In this document: positions 1 to 13,140 of the stretch, one piece after another
How positions within the stretch are numbered: position 1 is the first letter of the stretch
How the letters are laid out: the number at the start of each line of letters is the position of its first letter
From: Pempheris klunzingeri
Taxonomy: Eukaryota; Chordata; Actinopteri; Acropomatiformes; Pempheridae
Direction of reading: 5' to 3'
DNA: 64,000 nt
Assembly: GCF_042242105.1 (NCBI RefSeq)
Contig: NC_092013.1
Span: 14,501,618 to 14,565,617, forward strand
Position numbers and translations under genes: made by a program
Notes under the pieces: generated by a model
The model's database searches: none
What the model was told of the DNA's origin: nothing
What the model saw: only the letters and a program-made list of their open reading frames with translations

Positions 1-1900
1 TGTTATGCCTGAAGATTTGGCACATGCACTCACAACAACAGTGATGTAACCTGGTAACAAGCCTTTGGCATCTTTACTCTCGACCGAAACCCAGGTCATA
101 CCTTCCATATCAACAGCTTTATATCCAGCCCTTGTTTTCCTAGTGATTGCAAAGGGGATAAACAGGGAGGTGTGGGAACTCCACTCACCTGCCCTTCAGT
201 CAAAAGGGAAACTCCTCACTTTTTCCAAGCCTGCAGGCAGAGGACTTAGGGAGTTATTTTTGAGATCTCTCAAACTAAAATAGCAGTGCGCATCTGAGTA
301 TTGTGATTGCACGTGAGCTTTGTAATCATGAAGAGAACTACCATAAGCCTCATCTACATTACAAAACAAAAAATAGGTAACTGCAATTCCAAGGCAACAG
401 CTTTTAATGTCAGTCTTCCTTCTCAATTAAAGGCTTAATGGTTCAGCTGAAACCACCCCCAGGAAGAAAGCATTAATAACCCAGTCCTTACTTGCATTTT
501 TAGGATGTGTCAATTATCGCTTCACCGCTCAGACGGGTGAGCACATTGTTCAGCTTATTGCAGCCTACAGCCGAATCGGGCGCCAACCGGGGTCTCCTCG
601 CTGCTCACAGAATGTGCGAGGCTGTCTATGTTTTACTGTGCAGTCTATGTGCATGTTGTGTTAAATTTGTTTTTTAAGAAGCAAGGAAGCAGACCTCACT
701 GCTCTGCTCTTAAAAAAGAAAAATGGTATACATGCTCTTTCTGCTCCCCCACTCCCTCAATCCCACTTCGCCTGTGGTTGAACAAATCAAGTCCATAATT
801 ATTCTGCCAATCAATCGGGAGCGCAACTGCGGCTGTGGGGCAGTTAAACGCTGAGGAGAGAGTTGTCAACAAAGCAAAGCTAAACCCTGAGTTCCTTTAA
901 ACCCACTGAACCTTAAAAAGGCAAGGGAGACACCTTTGTCTTATTAGTCAGTGCCAGACAAAGGGAGGTCTTGTAAGTATGTGGTAAAGAGAAAAAGCAT
1001 CCAGCTGCTGCAGACATACAGAGAGACAGGCGGGAAGACCTCGCAGAGGGACAGAGGATCAGAGGGGAGGAAGATCTGGGAGTTGGCCATGGATCAAGTG
1101 AGCCGCTTCAGGCTGTCTGGAGAGGTCACAAAGCAAGCAAGGTTTGTGACCCCTGAATGCAGACACAGACAAACTAATAGAGAGTTGTGAATAGATACTG
1201 CAGTGTTGGATATTAAAGATCTCTGCGGTGAGCCACTTTCCATGTTACTGTGGGTTTGGTGGGCTGCGATGTGCATTTAGATAAAGGGACAGAGAGACAT
1301 CTCAGCAAATGATGGGAGCAAGGCCCTCAGCTCATTGTGCAATCTGCAGGTCAATCCAAAAAAAAAAAAAATACATACAAGATCCCAGTAATTGAATAAG
1401 CCTTTCCAGCGAATCGGAGCAGTGATCGGGAAGGGGGGGTTGCCTCTCTATCCCTAGCAGCTTGCCTTGGGAGGTGGCCTTTGTTTTGGAGGTGGCAGGG
1501 GTGCCCCGACACCAAGCCATGCGAACCCAATTACACAGGTCCCACGGCCTGGGGGCCCGCATTAACACAGTCCCTCTGGGAGGCTGAGTCCATGCCAGCC
1601 TGGCAGCCAGCAAGATCCTGCTGCTGAATCACAAATAGACCTCTTACGGCACTGGCTGTCCAAGCGTTTTGGTGGCAATCTTGAGGACCTATCCTCAGCT
1701 GCATTAGCTAGACCCAGTTCAACATTGATGTTAAATTCTGAGCCAGCCTGTGAGGCAAGAAGTGAGGTATGGTGAGCTTGGGTCTGTCTGCCCAGCATAA
1801 GAAAGCTATCTATTGTCCACAGGAAAGCAATGGTCTACCTGGGAGGACAATTTATTTTGTTAAAAGTTATTTAGTTGGAATCCAGTCATTAACAGAAAAT
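1..1900. other. Non-coding, candidate conserved regulatory block
   Basis: No exon with matching splice sites and an open frame is visible on either strand. Two parts look constrained rather than neutral. Around 470-880 the sequence is locally more complex and balanced in GC, with homeodomain-like TAAT cores and CAATCAATC. Around 1430-1640 there is a GC-balanced, low-repeat stretch. These are textural impressions only; whether they are conserved needs alignment to other fish. The likeliest context is the long first intron, or 5' flank, of a minus-strand gene starting near 18.4 kb. Confidence 0.3.
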
Positions 1901-1969
1901 TAAGTGGAAACTATTTCTATTTCTTGCAAAAATGCCAGACATTCATTCATTCGAGCTAGTCAATGGTTG

Positions 1970-2105
1970 CCGCTTTCTTTATCTTTAAACTGAATATCTG
2001 TGGGTTTAGACGTACAAAACAAGCTTCATGATTATGTAAATCTGGGAGTCGGGAAATTATGACAGGCTATTTTAACTATTTTATCATGTAGACAAAATGT
2101 ATGAT
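1970..2105 (+). repeat. Dispersed hAT-like repeat, fragment (copy 1)
   Basis: This carries the diagnostic core AAACTGAATATCT-TGGGTTT, followed by an ACAAAACAAG-like segment. The same core recurs near 7675 and 48490, and in reverse-complement near 5070. From memory this resembles a common percomorph repeat that ends in a GTTGCAGC-type terminus. The fragment is degenerate and its ends are approximate. Confidence 0.45.
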
Positions 2106-4980
2106 GTGATGCAAAATAACTGGCAGATTACTGGCAGATCTGTATCCTGAATGACAGGAATGTTCAAATATGATTACAAAAGAATCTAATTAATAGCTCA
2201 CATTTACTTGTTTACATAAATACAGTATACTGTGACTCTTAAAAGACAGTAAACAGTACACTTTCAGCTATGAATTTTTTTGTCCTCTTATTCTACTCAA
2301 ACATAATTTGGCATGGTTAAATGTGCCCATGTCAACCCTCTGAGAAACAACCCTGTATGAACCTCATTTTCAAGTGAACACAGATGTGTTAAAAAAGAAA
2401 CCATGCTAGAATTACCCAAGCGTGATTTAAAGGAATTACCTGGGTGGGCATTGCATGTTCTGAGAGTGCTACACAGAGCAGGAATCAGGTCATGAATTTC
2501 AAATGTAGACAGTGGATCAGCACTGGCAGGTCTGACGCTGGGGCTGAGAGAAGGAGTTGTAACACCGGTTACTCTGAGACAGAGCTCTTACTTTCAAACT
2601 AAGACAGTACAAAGTAAAACCAAAATTCAAACAGTGTTGTAATAGCTTGAGGTTTGGAAGATTTGTTAGATGTTCCTCTCACGTAAAGCCTAAAATCGTC
2701 TTCATTCATGATGGCATTAGAGCTGGAGTTATAATTAAAACCATTTTGCTTTTTAATCAATATTCAATCTCTCAGAAATAATTAACAGCATATTAAAGAG
2801 TTTACTGCCTGACAGAGCTGGATGCTTCTACATCATTAAGCTGTTGAAGCGCTGCTCTTTGACTCCTCATGTCCCATTTCACTGGTTTACTGCATCTCTG
2901 TACAGGCTGTTTAAAATGCTGCTGGAGTCATACTGTACCTGCAGATAATAACACAGCCCACTGATAACATGCAGCGTGTACACTCTCACAGAGACATGTC
3001 TCTTAACATGTAACTCATAAACACACGAGTGAACATGTACATGACAAATGTAAGGCTTATACAAGTCTACTGAACGCAAAAGCTTGACAAGAAATAGCAG
3101 CAAACTTCGATCAAGGTTTTCAGGACATACTGCTGAGGGGCGGCCACCTGCTATAAATCCATGCCCTTTCCCCTGAGTGATAATGGAGCCTGCGTTGGAA
3201 GTTGCACGGCAACACAGCACAGAACGTATTAGCGGGATTAGACGTCACAGGTCAATAGTTTCATATTTTCTAGGTGCTCCATCTTCTGCTTCACTGCCAG
3301 TGTCAGGTTTTAGACCTCTAGACTCACTCACTCTGTCAAACACATAATGTGCAGGTCCCACACACATCAACAAACCATATATACATGCAGACACAAAGAC
3401 AACCTGGATGTGGCCCGAATGACCAATCAACTGCTTGATCAAAATACAGCACATACCTGCAGACACCTGCAGGCAACGTTAAATACGGAAACAGTAATAG
3501 CAGGGCTGCAAAATACAGTATGAAAGAAATCCAATCAGCTGTCTTACGTCACCAGGAATTGTCTGTGTTTATACAAGCTAATAAATTCCTTGGGCATTCT
3601 CCAGATGACTTCCGTGGTAATTCGGGGGCAGCTTGGTTTTCGTCTACTGCTGATTAAGGAAAGAGCAGTCGAGTAAAACATGAGACTGAGGCTGTCTGCA
3701 ACGCCGTATGACAGAATAGGAATTTGCTTTCACATGGTACGGACAGCTGTTGGTGTCTATACCTGCTCCGTTCCAGATAATTTCAATTAATTTGGTTTCC
3801 TGGAGACAATGTTGCTATTTATCTGGGTGTGGATGGGGAGGGAAAGGTAGCAGTAGTCATTGTTGGTTTAAGCTCTGCAGTTAAAATGCCTCCTGGCAGA
3901 AAAATGGATTCATCTCTGTGTAGTTACTGCCTTACAAGAGCCACAATAGGGCATCACAAAAACCTGAGGATTTACCATAATAAACAGCAGACACGTGAGT
4001 TGGGCCGAGAGTCAAAAGACTACTTAACTGACAAGACAAGCTTTAGTGATGACTCAAAAATAGTGACACTCAGCCTCTGGAGACTCTGAGGAGGGCAAAT
4101 GATTTGCTGCTGGCATTATCTATGCCCAAGTCAAAAGACAAAGCCTTGAAAAACACATCCTTTATCAGGTTTGTCTTCATTTTGGTTAGATTTTCAAATT
4201 AAATAACTGAAAATTTGATTTTTACATTTCTAGGAGATGACAACGTTGTTGTAGAATAGCAGCTTAATGGTTTTATTTGGACTGATGGATGACCAGCACT
4301 AATCGTACCAAAAAAATGGTTCCTGTAAACATGAATGATGTTTTGTAAAGGTATCTTATAATCCCATTTAAGTTAAATTCAATTCATGTAGTCATTATCA
4401 ATCGAGGACATTATGAAAAAGATCATGTGAATTCTGCAGCTTCTTTTGTTAAAAATGGTTGCTTTCCCAACTGCACATGAATGCACCACATCCTAAGATT
4501 GTTCAAATCAATTGCATTGGGGTAGAACATGCAAAACCCTGTGGAGGTCCTTGAACATCATTACTTCCTTCAGTGTGAGGAGGCACTCAGGCAGCAATCT
4601 GAGTGTTGTCAGACAGGAGGCAGGAGCAGAAGGAGATACTGTACTACTATTGTGAAATTGGCTGTGGTGTTTCCAATAGGGAACTCTAATTTCTGAGGAG
4701 GAAGGTGAAGAAGCTGTGTGGGCGACTGACAGTTTTGCTCACTGGCATAATATTGACCAAGATGGGTCAACAGCTTGCTCCCAACTTGTGAAATAGCTTG
4801 TTTTTAGCATTGGTAATGTCAGGTTTTTTTTTGTTTTTTTTTAGTTAAACACTGGGTTTTTTTTTTTTATCCAGTCTAATATTACTTGATTGTTTGTTCT
4901 ATAAGATGTATGCTTTGATGACGAAAGCTTAGCTATTAAACTGATTTACTGCATAGATCTGAGTGTGCAGAAACGTTTTA
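2106..4980. other. Non-coding DNA, no gene recognised
   Basis: Open frames here are short, lack credible splice contexts and resemble no family I know. The DNA is AT-rich and largely unique in appearance, with short T-runs near 4820-4870. I see no RNA gene. It is interpreted as intron or intergenic spacer. Confidence 0.5.
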
Positions 4981-4984
4981 AATC

Positions 4985-5200
4985 AAATTCTGTAAAATTG
5001 TCAGAAAATAGCGAAAGGCCCAATACAATTTCCCACAGGCTGCATCTTCAAATGCTGAATTTGTCGGGGCAACAGCCCGAAACCCAAAGATGTTCATTGC
5101 ACCACAAAGAAAAGCATGTGCGCGCTTAAATGTTACTAAAACAATTATAGATTACCTAAATAGCCACCATTTAATCAAGTAATCGTTGCAGCTCTATGTC
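4985..5200 (-). repeat. Dispersed hAT-like repeat (copy 2, inverted)
   Basis: Read on the minus strand, this contains the family core (CTTTGGGTTTCGGGCTGTTG) that is also seen near 2000, 7680 and 48490. On the plus strand it ends in AATCGTTGCAGCTCTA, the typical terminus of this family. It is the best-preserved long copy in the left part of the window. It creates the spurious start of an open frame around 5186. Confidence 0.55.
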
Positions 5201-6530
5201 GGATACAATAAGGCACTTGGAAATCTGACAGATATTGACCTGCAGGCCTCTGCTGACAAGGTACTACTTTCTAGTGGTACAAAACTACCAGGATTTGCTT
5301 TTCTAGTCAAACACAAGCCTCAGACTACAACAACTGTGTTCAGCATTCACTCAGACAGCAAAAAGGACTGGTTCCCACTTGGATCAATATTAAGACTAAT
5401 GATGGAATTTGTTTTTAATGTTATTGATCAACAATTATGTAGCAGACTAGTTTATAAAAGGAAAAATAAGAACAAAATGAATAAGCAAAGGAGAGCAAGT
5501 TGGAGAAATGAAGCTGAAACTAAACTTTAATTGTCTATTGTTTCAAAATAATTATGTGAGAAAAATTACCAGTGAAACTCGGTAGATCGTCTTTATTTGG
5601 GAGATGGATGCCTAGGCCTGCTGGTATTTTCTCTTTCCACCTCTGTGCACAACATATGTCACACAACAGTGTATTACAAGGAAAAACACGACCACTCTCT
5701 GTTGTTCTCAGACAAAGCTTTTTAAATCCATTATCAGTCTAATTTGCCTAATCTTCATGGTTTTTGAAATGTGGAAAATGCACCAAAGGATTCTGAGTAA
5801 GTTCCTGACTTTTAGACCCTGGAGATTATAATTCCTGTGTCTATTTGGGTAAAAATGCTCTACTAAGATGCCCCCTGAATAGTTAAAGACCTTGTGACAT
5901 ATTGTAGGTCTCAGCTTATGTGAAGTGGCTGTTAACCTCCTATCGATCTGCAGAGCTCATCAAAAGTCTTGAGTGCTTTACATTATTGGATGGAGACAGA
6001 AGCCAAAGCATCCCAACATTGACTGGGGATTTAATTCTTTATGAGTGAATAAAATCACATTCGCATGGCTATTGGGCAGCCCAGTGCAGACTAATGGGGT
6101 TTATGACACACTTCACGGGCTGCGGTGTGGATGGGAGGCGAAATATTCCTGCTGCACTTCAGTCATAGCACTCATAGCACTGTATTTACCCACCTTCATG
6201 AGTCATTAGATGTAGTATCCAGTTAAAGAAGGACAACTGAATCATGATACTGTGGTGTGGCTTCTGGTGTGATCTTTACTGACTTATCTAGATGCTGTAC
6301 TCAAAATGTTTCCTTGCTGTGATAATATGTTAACTCTTTGTAGTAAACTGTAAAACCTCAGACATTCACAGATCTCAGAATTACATCAAAAACAAGCGTT
6401 TCATGGTGCTAAACTTTCAGTAGAATCCATACAAAAGCCTCATTACATTTGCTAACAGTGATGATGATGATGATGCACTGTGTTTTTTTGTTGTTGTTTT
6501 TTTTTTTTTTTTTCACACCACGTCTTGCTG
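5201..6530. other. Non-coding DNA, no gene recognised
   Basis: A 114-codon open frame (5186-5530) begins inside a repeat terminus, has no flanking splice sites and resembles no protein family, so it is not called. The rest is AT-rich spacer with a short GATGAT run near 6460 and a T-run near 6495-6515. Confidence 0.5.
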
Positions 6531-6534
6531 GTGT

Positions 6535-6780
6535 AAAAGATAAGGCTAATTAACGTGGCACCATTTGCATCTTTACCTCCATGTTTCAACAGCGAAGGGA
6601 AGAGAGCAGCCGCAGCGGGCTAATGAATGTTTGATTTGAGAGGGAAGACTTCCTGTCACTTCCAACGCTCCTGACATAACCCTCTCCTAAACCACTTAAA
6701 TTCTCGTGCTCCGCTATCTGGCACGGCTGTCGGCGTCTCACCTTTTTCCTCCACCTTCCCTATCTCCACTTTAAATTCCT
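6535..6780. promoter_or_regulatory. Candidate conserved enhancer-like element
   Basis: This compact block contains a TAATTA homeodomain core at about 6548-6553 and, shortly after, the octamer ATTTGCAT typical of POU-domain sites (about 6563-6570). A low-repeat, GC-balanced stretch follows with no coding frame. The motif pairing and texture suggest a developmental enhancer in the putative long first intron of the minus-strand gene starting near 18.4 kb. This is inference; no conservation data were available. Confidence 0.3.
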
Positions 6781-6788
6781 GAGTTCAA

Positions 6789-6850
6789 CCCCCCCCCCCC
6801 CCCACCCCTCTCCTCCCCCCACTACCACTACCACTACCACCACCACACAG
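6789..6850. repeat. Poly-C tract plus CCACTA/CCA repeats
   Basis: A run of about 14 C residues passes into C-rich sequence and then an imperfect (ACTACC)n/(CCA)n array. The minus strand is therefore very G-rich, with several runs of three or more G, and could form a G-quadruplex. It explains the glycine/valine-rich minus-strand open frames here, which are artefacts. Confidence 0.8.
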
Positions 6851-7021
6851 GCTGCGCTCATTACAGCGGATTTGCATGTCTGCTCCAGAGCAGTATGAGA
6901 GGAGATGAAACAGAACTCCCAGTGGCTGCCTCTGCAGAGCTTCACTCATCTGACAGAAAGAGCTCCACCTTGGGCCCCAGACACAGCCAGCAAACAAATG
7001 CAGGCTTCTTAAACAGGCCAT

Positions 7022-7085
7022 ACGCGCGCGCGCGCACACACACACTTATATATATTTTTATATATATATATACACACACACACAA
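7022..7085. repeat. Alternating CG/CA/TA dinucleotide tract
   Basis: A (CG)n block runs into (CA)n, then (TA)n, then (CA)n again. Almost every step alternates purine and pyrimidine over about 60 bases, which is the composition that favours left-handed Z-DNA. It is low-complexity sequence and explains the overlapping spurious open frames. Confidence 0.85.
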
Positions 7086-7524
7086 ATAAACACAAAGATA
7101 CTCCCCCAGAAAGAATTTACACTGCACAGTGCTCAGTTTAAATATATCTATATGCAGGAAATAAATTGAAAAACAGAAGTCTACCTTCCAGTGCATTGCT
7201 CCCCTCCCTGCACATTACCAATCAAGCCTGCTCAGCTGAGAAGGATGAGACCACGAGTTATGTTACTCTGCCATCAATCTCCATTCTCACTGTGAGATCA
7301 CGCTCCAAAGTCCGATAACTGTCTCTTTTTATGCGCGGGTCATGATCTCCCAACCTGTTCTTTTGGTTTTACTACAGTCAACTTGTGAGACGGCTATAGC
7401 TAAGTCAAAAATACAGAGCATACATCTTTCTTTAATCATTATCACTAAATTCTCATAATGACAGAACCTCACTTTTAGCCAAATTTGTCCCAGCATCAGA
7501 ATTTTTTTTGTTCTAGGATACAAT

Positions 7525-7715
7525 TCATTTGCAGTAATGATTAGTCGACCAACTACTAAGTGAATTATTGCAAAAAAATGATTTCATTCATTAATTATCA
7601 TTTATTCATTTTTCTGCTTCCACCTTTTAAAGATTTGAGGCTTTTCTCTGTTTATTATCATAGTAAATTGAATATCTTTGGGTTTTAGCCAGTTGGTCAG
7701 ACAAAACACTGAAAC
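7525..7715 (+). repeat. Dispersed hAT-like repeat (copy 3)
   Basis: This contains the family core ATTGAATATCTTTGGGTTTT followed by CAGACAAAACA and CATTTCAG, colinear with the copy at 48.5 kb. The 5' part (GATTAGTCGACCAACTACTA) matches the AATCGATTAATCG-type segment of the family. It is diverged, and its ends are approximate. Confidence 0.5.
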
Positions 7716-10700
7716 TTCAACATTTCAGAAAGAATAACTGACAGACATTTCTCTTTTATGTGAATTCTAACATTTTTAGTAGAGGTCAGTCAAGGTAGTA
7801 TTCTACCATGCAAACATAGAGCATGATGAATGCATTCAGATAATAAAATGCAGAATTAAACCAAGAGGACAAACCAAACAGTGTCAGCTTCTTTGTCAGC
7901 AATGAGTAATTGTCATATACTTTACTAAAAAAAGAGTGAAACCACAAAAAAGGGGAAAAACAAGCATGTTTCGTTTTTGGTTGTCTTCAAGTGAGGTGCT
8001 TTTGTTAACAATGACTCCCTTTGGTGAAAGTGGTGCATTATGGGCCATGTGGCATGAGTCACTGTGTAAGAGAAGGGCAGAGACCTACACCGCACAAGCT
8101 ACTGACCTGAACTGTATTGTTCTCCACTGACCACAGACCTCACTTTAGTTGAATAGCACAAAGCCTCGATGACCTGCTGAGTATATAAGCCATTCAGAAA
8201 AAACTAAATGTCTGTTTCTTATTCATATCCTGGCCATATTTTCCTGAATTATAAGTCAATAAACACATTCTGCTGTTCTGAACAGTCTAATTTTGCTGTT
8301 TAAAATACATTTATTGCATCATATCGACAAGGAAAATCCTAGTCAGTCCACTCTGAGTCATAAGTATATAATGGCTTACTGAGCAGATATAAAAAATAAA
8401 GAGAAATGAGAATGTGGACATTATTTTTGATTCAAGACTTTCAGATCCATATTCTCAAAAAGTTGCATTATAAAGATGAGATCTGATACACCTATACAGA
8501 ACAACTTCATTACTACTAGTGTACAGTATGTTAACTTACATAATAAAGAAGGAACAAGAGATTAATGTAAAATAACAACAAGGTTGATTTAAGGCCACAA
8601 CACAAAGTAGGGGGTTCTGGCTGCCTGTAAACTGTTCCACTCACATCAAATCATTTCTAAGGTAATCTTCTGACAAAAATGGGCAAGCAGGATATCAACT
8701 ACGGGTTGGGTCTCTTTTTGGAAAAATGCACTTCATCACAAATTAGTTTAAATACAAATCTGCCTGCATGGTGAGATGAGAGTGAAACTGCTGATGAACC
8801 TGTTGTTCACAAATAAATCATCTCACAAGGTTTTCATTTCCATTCAGAAATGACGATTCAGGGTTTCACCCTGGAAGCTTTGTGTGGCAGCAAGTGAAGG
8901 TGGTGGTGACGATGGTGGTTGGGGCATGTTGACGCCAAAGAAAACCTACAGTCACCACAACACATAGCTGAAATAAAACTGGACCCCAAATCAGACGTTA
9001 AGCTAGCAGCAGAGATGATTCTAGTCAAGGGTTACAAAAGTAGTCACTGCCATTTACGACCATATTATATCAAGTTGTATTAAGTCATATTAAATTATAA
9101 GCAGTTTTGTTGGAGACATTTAATGTCACTTTGTGTTCATTGTGCAGCACTGTGTGTGACCTCCACTTGAAATGCATTCTTAAAAAGTGGCTGACAGAAA
9201 TTTGTCTGGTTCTGTGCCAAATTATGTGGTGCTGTAGTGAGTTTTTGGGTGTGACCAGATTTTGTGCTGGAGCCAGTAGCAGAAAAACGTAACTAGCAGC
9301 AGTGCCACCAACGCTGATGTGTAGCCCTGTGTCTTAGTTTAGCAGCAATAAGCTAACAAACCACACTATCAGCAAGTACGTGCTTTTGTAGCAGACAGGG
9401 CATATGGTTTGTAGGCATACAATGTAGGTGTGCCATTTGAATGAGAGGTATCGTGCTTGGGCTTTAGAAAGGCATCAGGAGGAATTCACTGTAAGCAAAA
9501 TGTTTGATAAAACAAAAACGGAAATCAAAATGTCAGAAGTGGTGGTCAAAGTGGTTCACCACCGTGACCTCAAAACATGACAAAATTCATTGAAGAACAG
9601 ACGAGATGAAAAAAGAGGTTTCAAACAGGCTGTCATTTTGGGTGCCTAAATAGGGATTATCAGGCATAAACCCAAGCAGCAATCAGCATTAACCAAAGAC
9701 TTAATAATTTGTTCCTTTCCAATTATAGTCACTTTTGTCAGGGCATCATTTTGACTTTCTTTGACTGGACTCACACTAAAAGGCAGAAATCAGAGCACTG
9801 TGAGCTGCCTGCAGAATTTAGCTGGACTGTGGCTGGGCTGTACAGTGCACATTAAGTCATTAAAGTCCCAATGTTCACAGTCCCTCCCTAACCCCCCACT
9901 GTACACACCAGTAACCCCCCAGCACCAAGCCTTTCAGACCAAACGTTGCCTTGTGCATCTTAATAAGAGGAGGGAAACAAGAAGGGAAGTGAAGGCATGG
10001 CAGTCTTTTAGAGGAAGCCGAATAAATGACTGAACACACACCCTGGGGCGGGCATGCCGGGGGGTTTCCAGGAGGTCGGAGCGAGCAGGGCCAATCGTGT
10101 CAAGACGAAGGCGGCAGACTAAAACAAAACTGACATATCAAAGCAGCCAAGCCTTGTAGAAGGGAAAAGAGCAGCCAAGACACCACATTCAACTGAACAG
10201 CTTGTTTCTGCTTCAATGAGACAACACAACCAAAAAACGGCAATTAGCGATTAAAGTGGAAATTCCATTCGCTGCAAAGCGGCATCTTTTACCAATCAAA
10301 AACGAACTAAAACCATCAAACCATCCAAGTGATCCTACGGCCTTTGATCCTATCCTTGTTTTCTTTTCAGAGGTAGGCAAACTGCAGGCATTTGGGAGAC
10401 TGCTTCTGTACCCAAACCTTATTATTTCCAGCACTAATCCATATATTATTTAAGAGCAACTGTACAAACGTTACCTTGTCAGTACAGCCAAAACTCTATC
10501 ATTACCAAAACAAACCGACTGGGCCTTGAGGCGACTTTCACTGATTCATGTAGATAAATGCTTTGTCTACATGTAGAAACCATAATCTTTGACAACCTGG
10601 ATAAACTGGGAATGTACAATATAAGCGCGCACACACATTGCAGGATTATGAGAGCACTTAAATGAGTTATATTTTTAAATTGGCTTGATGAGAGCCAGTG

Positions 10701-12950
10701 TGGCCTTAAACTCAGTTTGCTTCTAATGAGATATCAAAGCTCAACTGTTTACTATGTATCTTCTTTCCTTGTGATAATGAAGGGAATCCTCTGAGGTGGC
10801 TGCCATGCTGACACAGCCTTTAGGTACTTAAATCCAAAAATGGGTGCATTAAGTGCATTTTAATTGACTTATATTTACCCATTGTATTGTCTTGCAAATA
10901 AAAAAAAAAAGATCTTCTGGCACTCCTAGAAGACTTAAAAAGTAGGTCACTCAGTCTCCTGTGAGTCATAGATTTTGGCAGGGGACCAAGAAGAGCAGGT
11001 ATGGGAGAGATAGAGCTAGAGCTGAGAGAGGGCTTATAGTGTACTGATACCAGTTCATCAGTATTAGTAAGATAATCAAGTTCACTTAGAACTTTGTGAA
11101 TTTTGTGGTTAAGTGTGATATTAAGCAAAACTGAGTGCAGAAGTTTAGGGAATTAAAACCAGAGAACTGGAGTGTTATCATAAATTTACACACACATTTA
11201 TATTGTAGTCGGGCCTCCTGAAGAGCATTTAAGCTTAGGAACTGCGTACAAAGTCCTCTACGGTCTTTTCATCCCACCATATAAATTTTCCTCAGTAAGG
11301 CAGAGATAGATTTCTCACATTGCAGGTGCAGTCCCCGGGCTTTCCTCCCAGGGCCACAGCACCTTGGCAGAGTGGCTGACTTGCGGGGTCAGAGCTGGGC
11401 CTGAGATTTCCAAACAGTTACTTTTTGAAGGGAGTGACTAAGCCTGGTCAAAGCCATCAGTCACACAGCCACCTAGGGACAACCACGTCTCGAGTCAGCA
11501 CTGATGTGTACGTCTCAGGCCCTGTGACCAACGCACTGATACTTCCTTAATTACATTGAGCAACTGGCACAGACCATGTCCCCTCAGCCATCGAGTCCCT
11601 CCTCCAGCTAACCTCTCCGCCCTCTCATTCATCCACCCTGAGGGAGAGGCATGCAGGCCAGAGGAAGTATGACTCATCTGAGTAACAAGATGCATTCTTC
11701 TGAATTCTCTCCAGACGTGTTGTTTGCTAAGTGAAGAGCACAGGAGAGTATGGCACAGAGAGAGATAAAGAAAAAGCAGTAGGGAAACAAAAAAAAAGGA
11801 AGACAACAATACACGGACACAAGACACAGACTACGTGTGAGAGGAAGAAAGAGGGATGGGGTGGGAATGATGGGGCAAGAGCGAGTCATCACTTGTGTGG
11901 GTTTCCTGGTCCACACAGATCAACATTTCCTCCAACTCCACAGAGAGAATCCTTGGCTTCTGTTAGGGGTTTTCTGAATCACACATGGAGACTCCAAGTA
12001 CTACATCTAAGGCTAATCCATCAGGTTTCACACAAAAAAAAGCAGCAAATGACGACAACAGAGAGGGTTGGACGTGCGATTCTGCTGAGTACGCAGAGGA
12101 CAATGAGGCATACGAAAGAAGTATGATGTGTTTAATCATCGGGTCTAACAGATCCACCACAGCTCCTGCCCGACTAACACCACATCTGCACAACTTGGCA
12201 CCCGCCCCTGCAGATCATAAGCCTCACACACCACATCACACACAGTCTCCAACTCCTACATGAAGCTATTTCTGGACGGGCCCACATTAAAAAAATTGTC
12301 TGAAATCACTAAACAAATGAAGAAGCCACGCACAGCCTTCAGGTCTGATCAACTGGCACGAGGCTGCTGACATGCACCCTGTCTTGTGATTTCCCAATAA
12401 ACGATTAGACTGCCACCAGTTTACTGTGAGCAGAGGATCAAATTGAGTGATGTGGCAGTAAACCACATCCTCAAGACTCCACTATTTAACCTTAATAAGA
12501 GGGCTTAGGACTGCGGACTTAATTACACTTGACCCACTCCAACTCTGAGTCTGCAGATTGACATTCAAACATGAGAAAATCTTCACCCTTACCACATTGT
12601 TGCACAGTGAACACAAAGAGTGCACAGCAAAACTACGACGAATACTGAATACGAAGAGCTGACTACGAGAACAGATTATCCCACCAAACATTACCGACCA
12701 TCTTCAGCAGGTGAATTAAACTCTCTCAGAGACAACTTGACTCGCTTTGGCTCCAGTTTGGCCACTCTCCCTGGCTGTGAATTTGTGGCTGACAAGACAA
12801 CCCAACCCTCCTCCTACCTCCTTGGATCATGAGTCAGTCCATCTAATGTGCCGGTGAACTGCACATCCAGTGTTTGCCTATGCTCGTACGCATGCACCAA
12901 CCACCACCTCGCACAGCAGCAAGACTATCAGATTCAATCAGGTCTGGTTT
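7716..12950. other. Non-coding DNA, no gene recognised
   Basis: Open frames between 7.9 and 12.8 kb (up to 131 codons at 11731) overlap one another in several frames, lack splice context and show no domain. A relatively GC-balanced, complex stretch at about 11.3-11.7 kb may be regulatory. No RNA gene is evident. Confidence 0.45.
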
Positions 12951-12954
12951 ATGG

Positions 12955-13140
12955 CAGGCTCTGCACTTGTCATTGCCATGGTATCACCTCTAAATTACCA
13001 TGAAATGCATGCAGTCCACTGAGGAATAAATTGTTATCAGATTGTCATTTCTCCCTGAGATTTTTTTACAGGAGCTGTTGGCCCCATTTGTATGATCTGT
13101 CATGACGAACAGCTCTGTGGCTGCTGATCTGCAGACAGAG
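12955..13140. promoter_or_regulatory. Candidate conserved non-coding element
   Basis: This is a compact, repeat-free block with an ATGCATGCA palindrome-like site, CTAAATTACC, and a balanced composition unlike the surrounding AT-rich spacer. There is no coding frame. It is called only on sequence texture and could equally be neutral. Confidence 0.2.

Noticed and set aside
5186-5530. 114-codon plus-strand frame
   Set aside because: It starts inside a repeat terminus and resembles no protein; no promoter or splice context.
6760-7196. Several overlapping frames with poly-Val/Gly and Cys-Val-Tyr runs
   Set aside because: They are produced by poly-C, CCA and CG/CA/TA low-complexity tracts.
11495-12263. 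Cluster of open frames up to 131 codons on both strands
   Set aside because: Six frames overlap within 800 bases, none has splice support or recognisable motifs, and codon content follows base composition.
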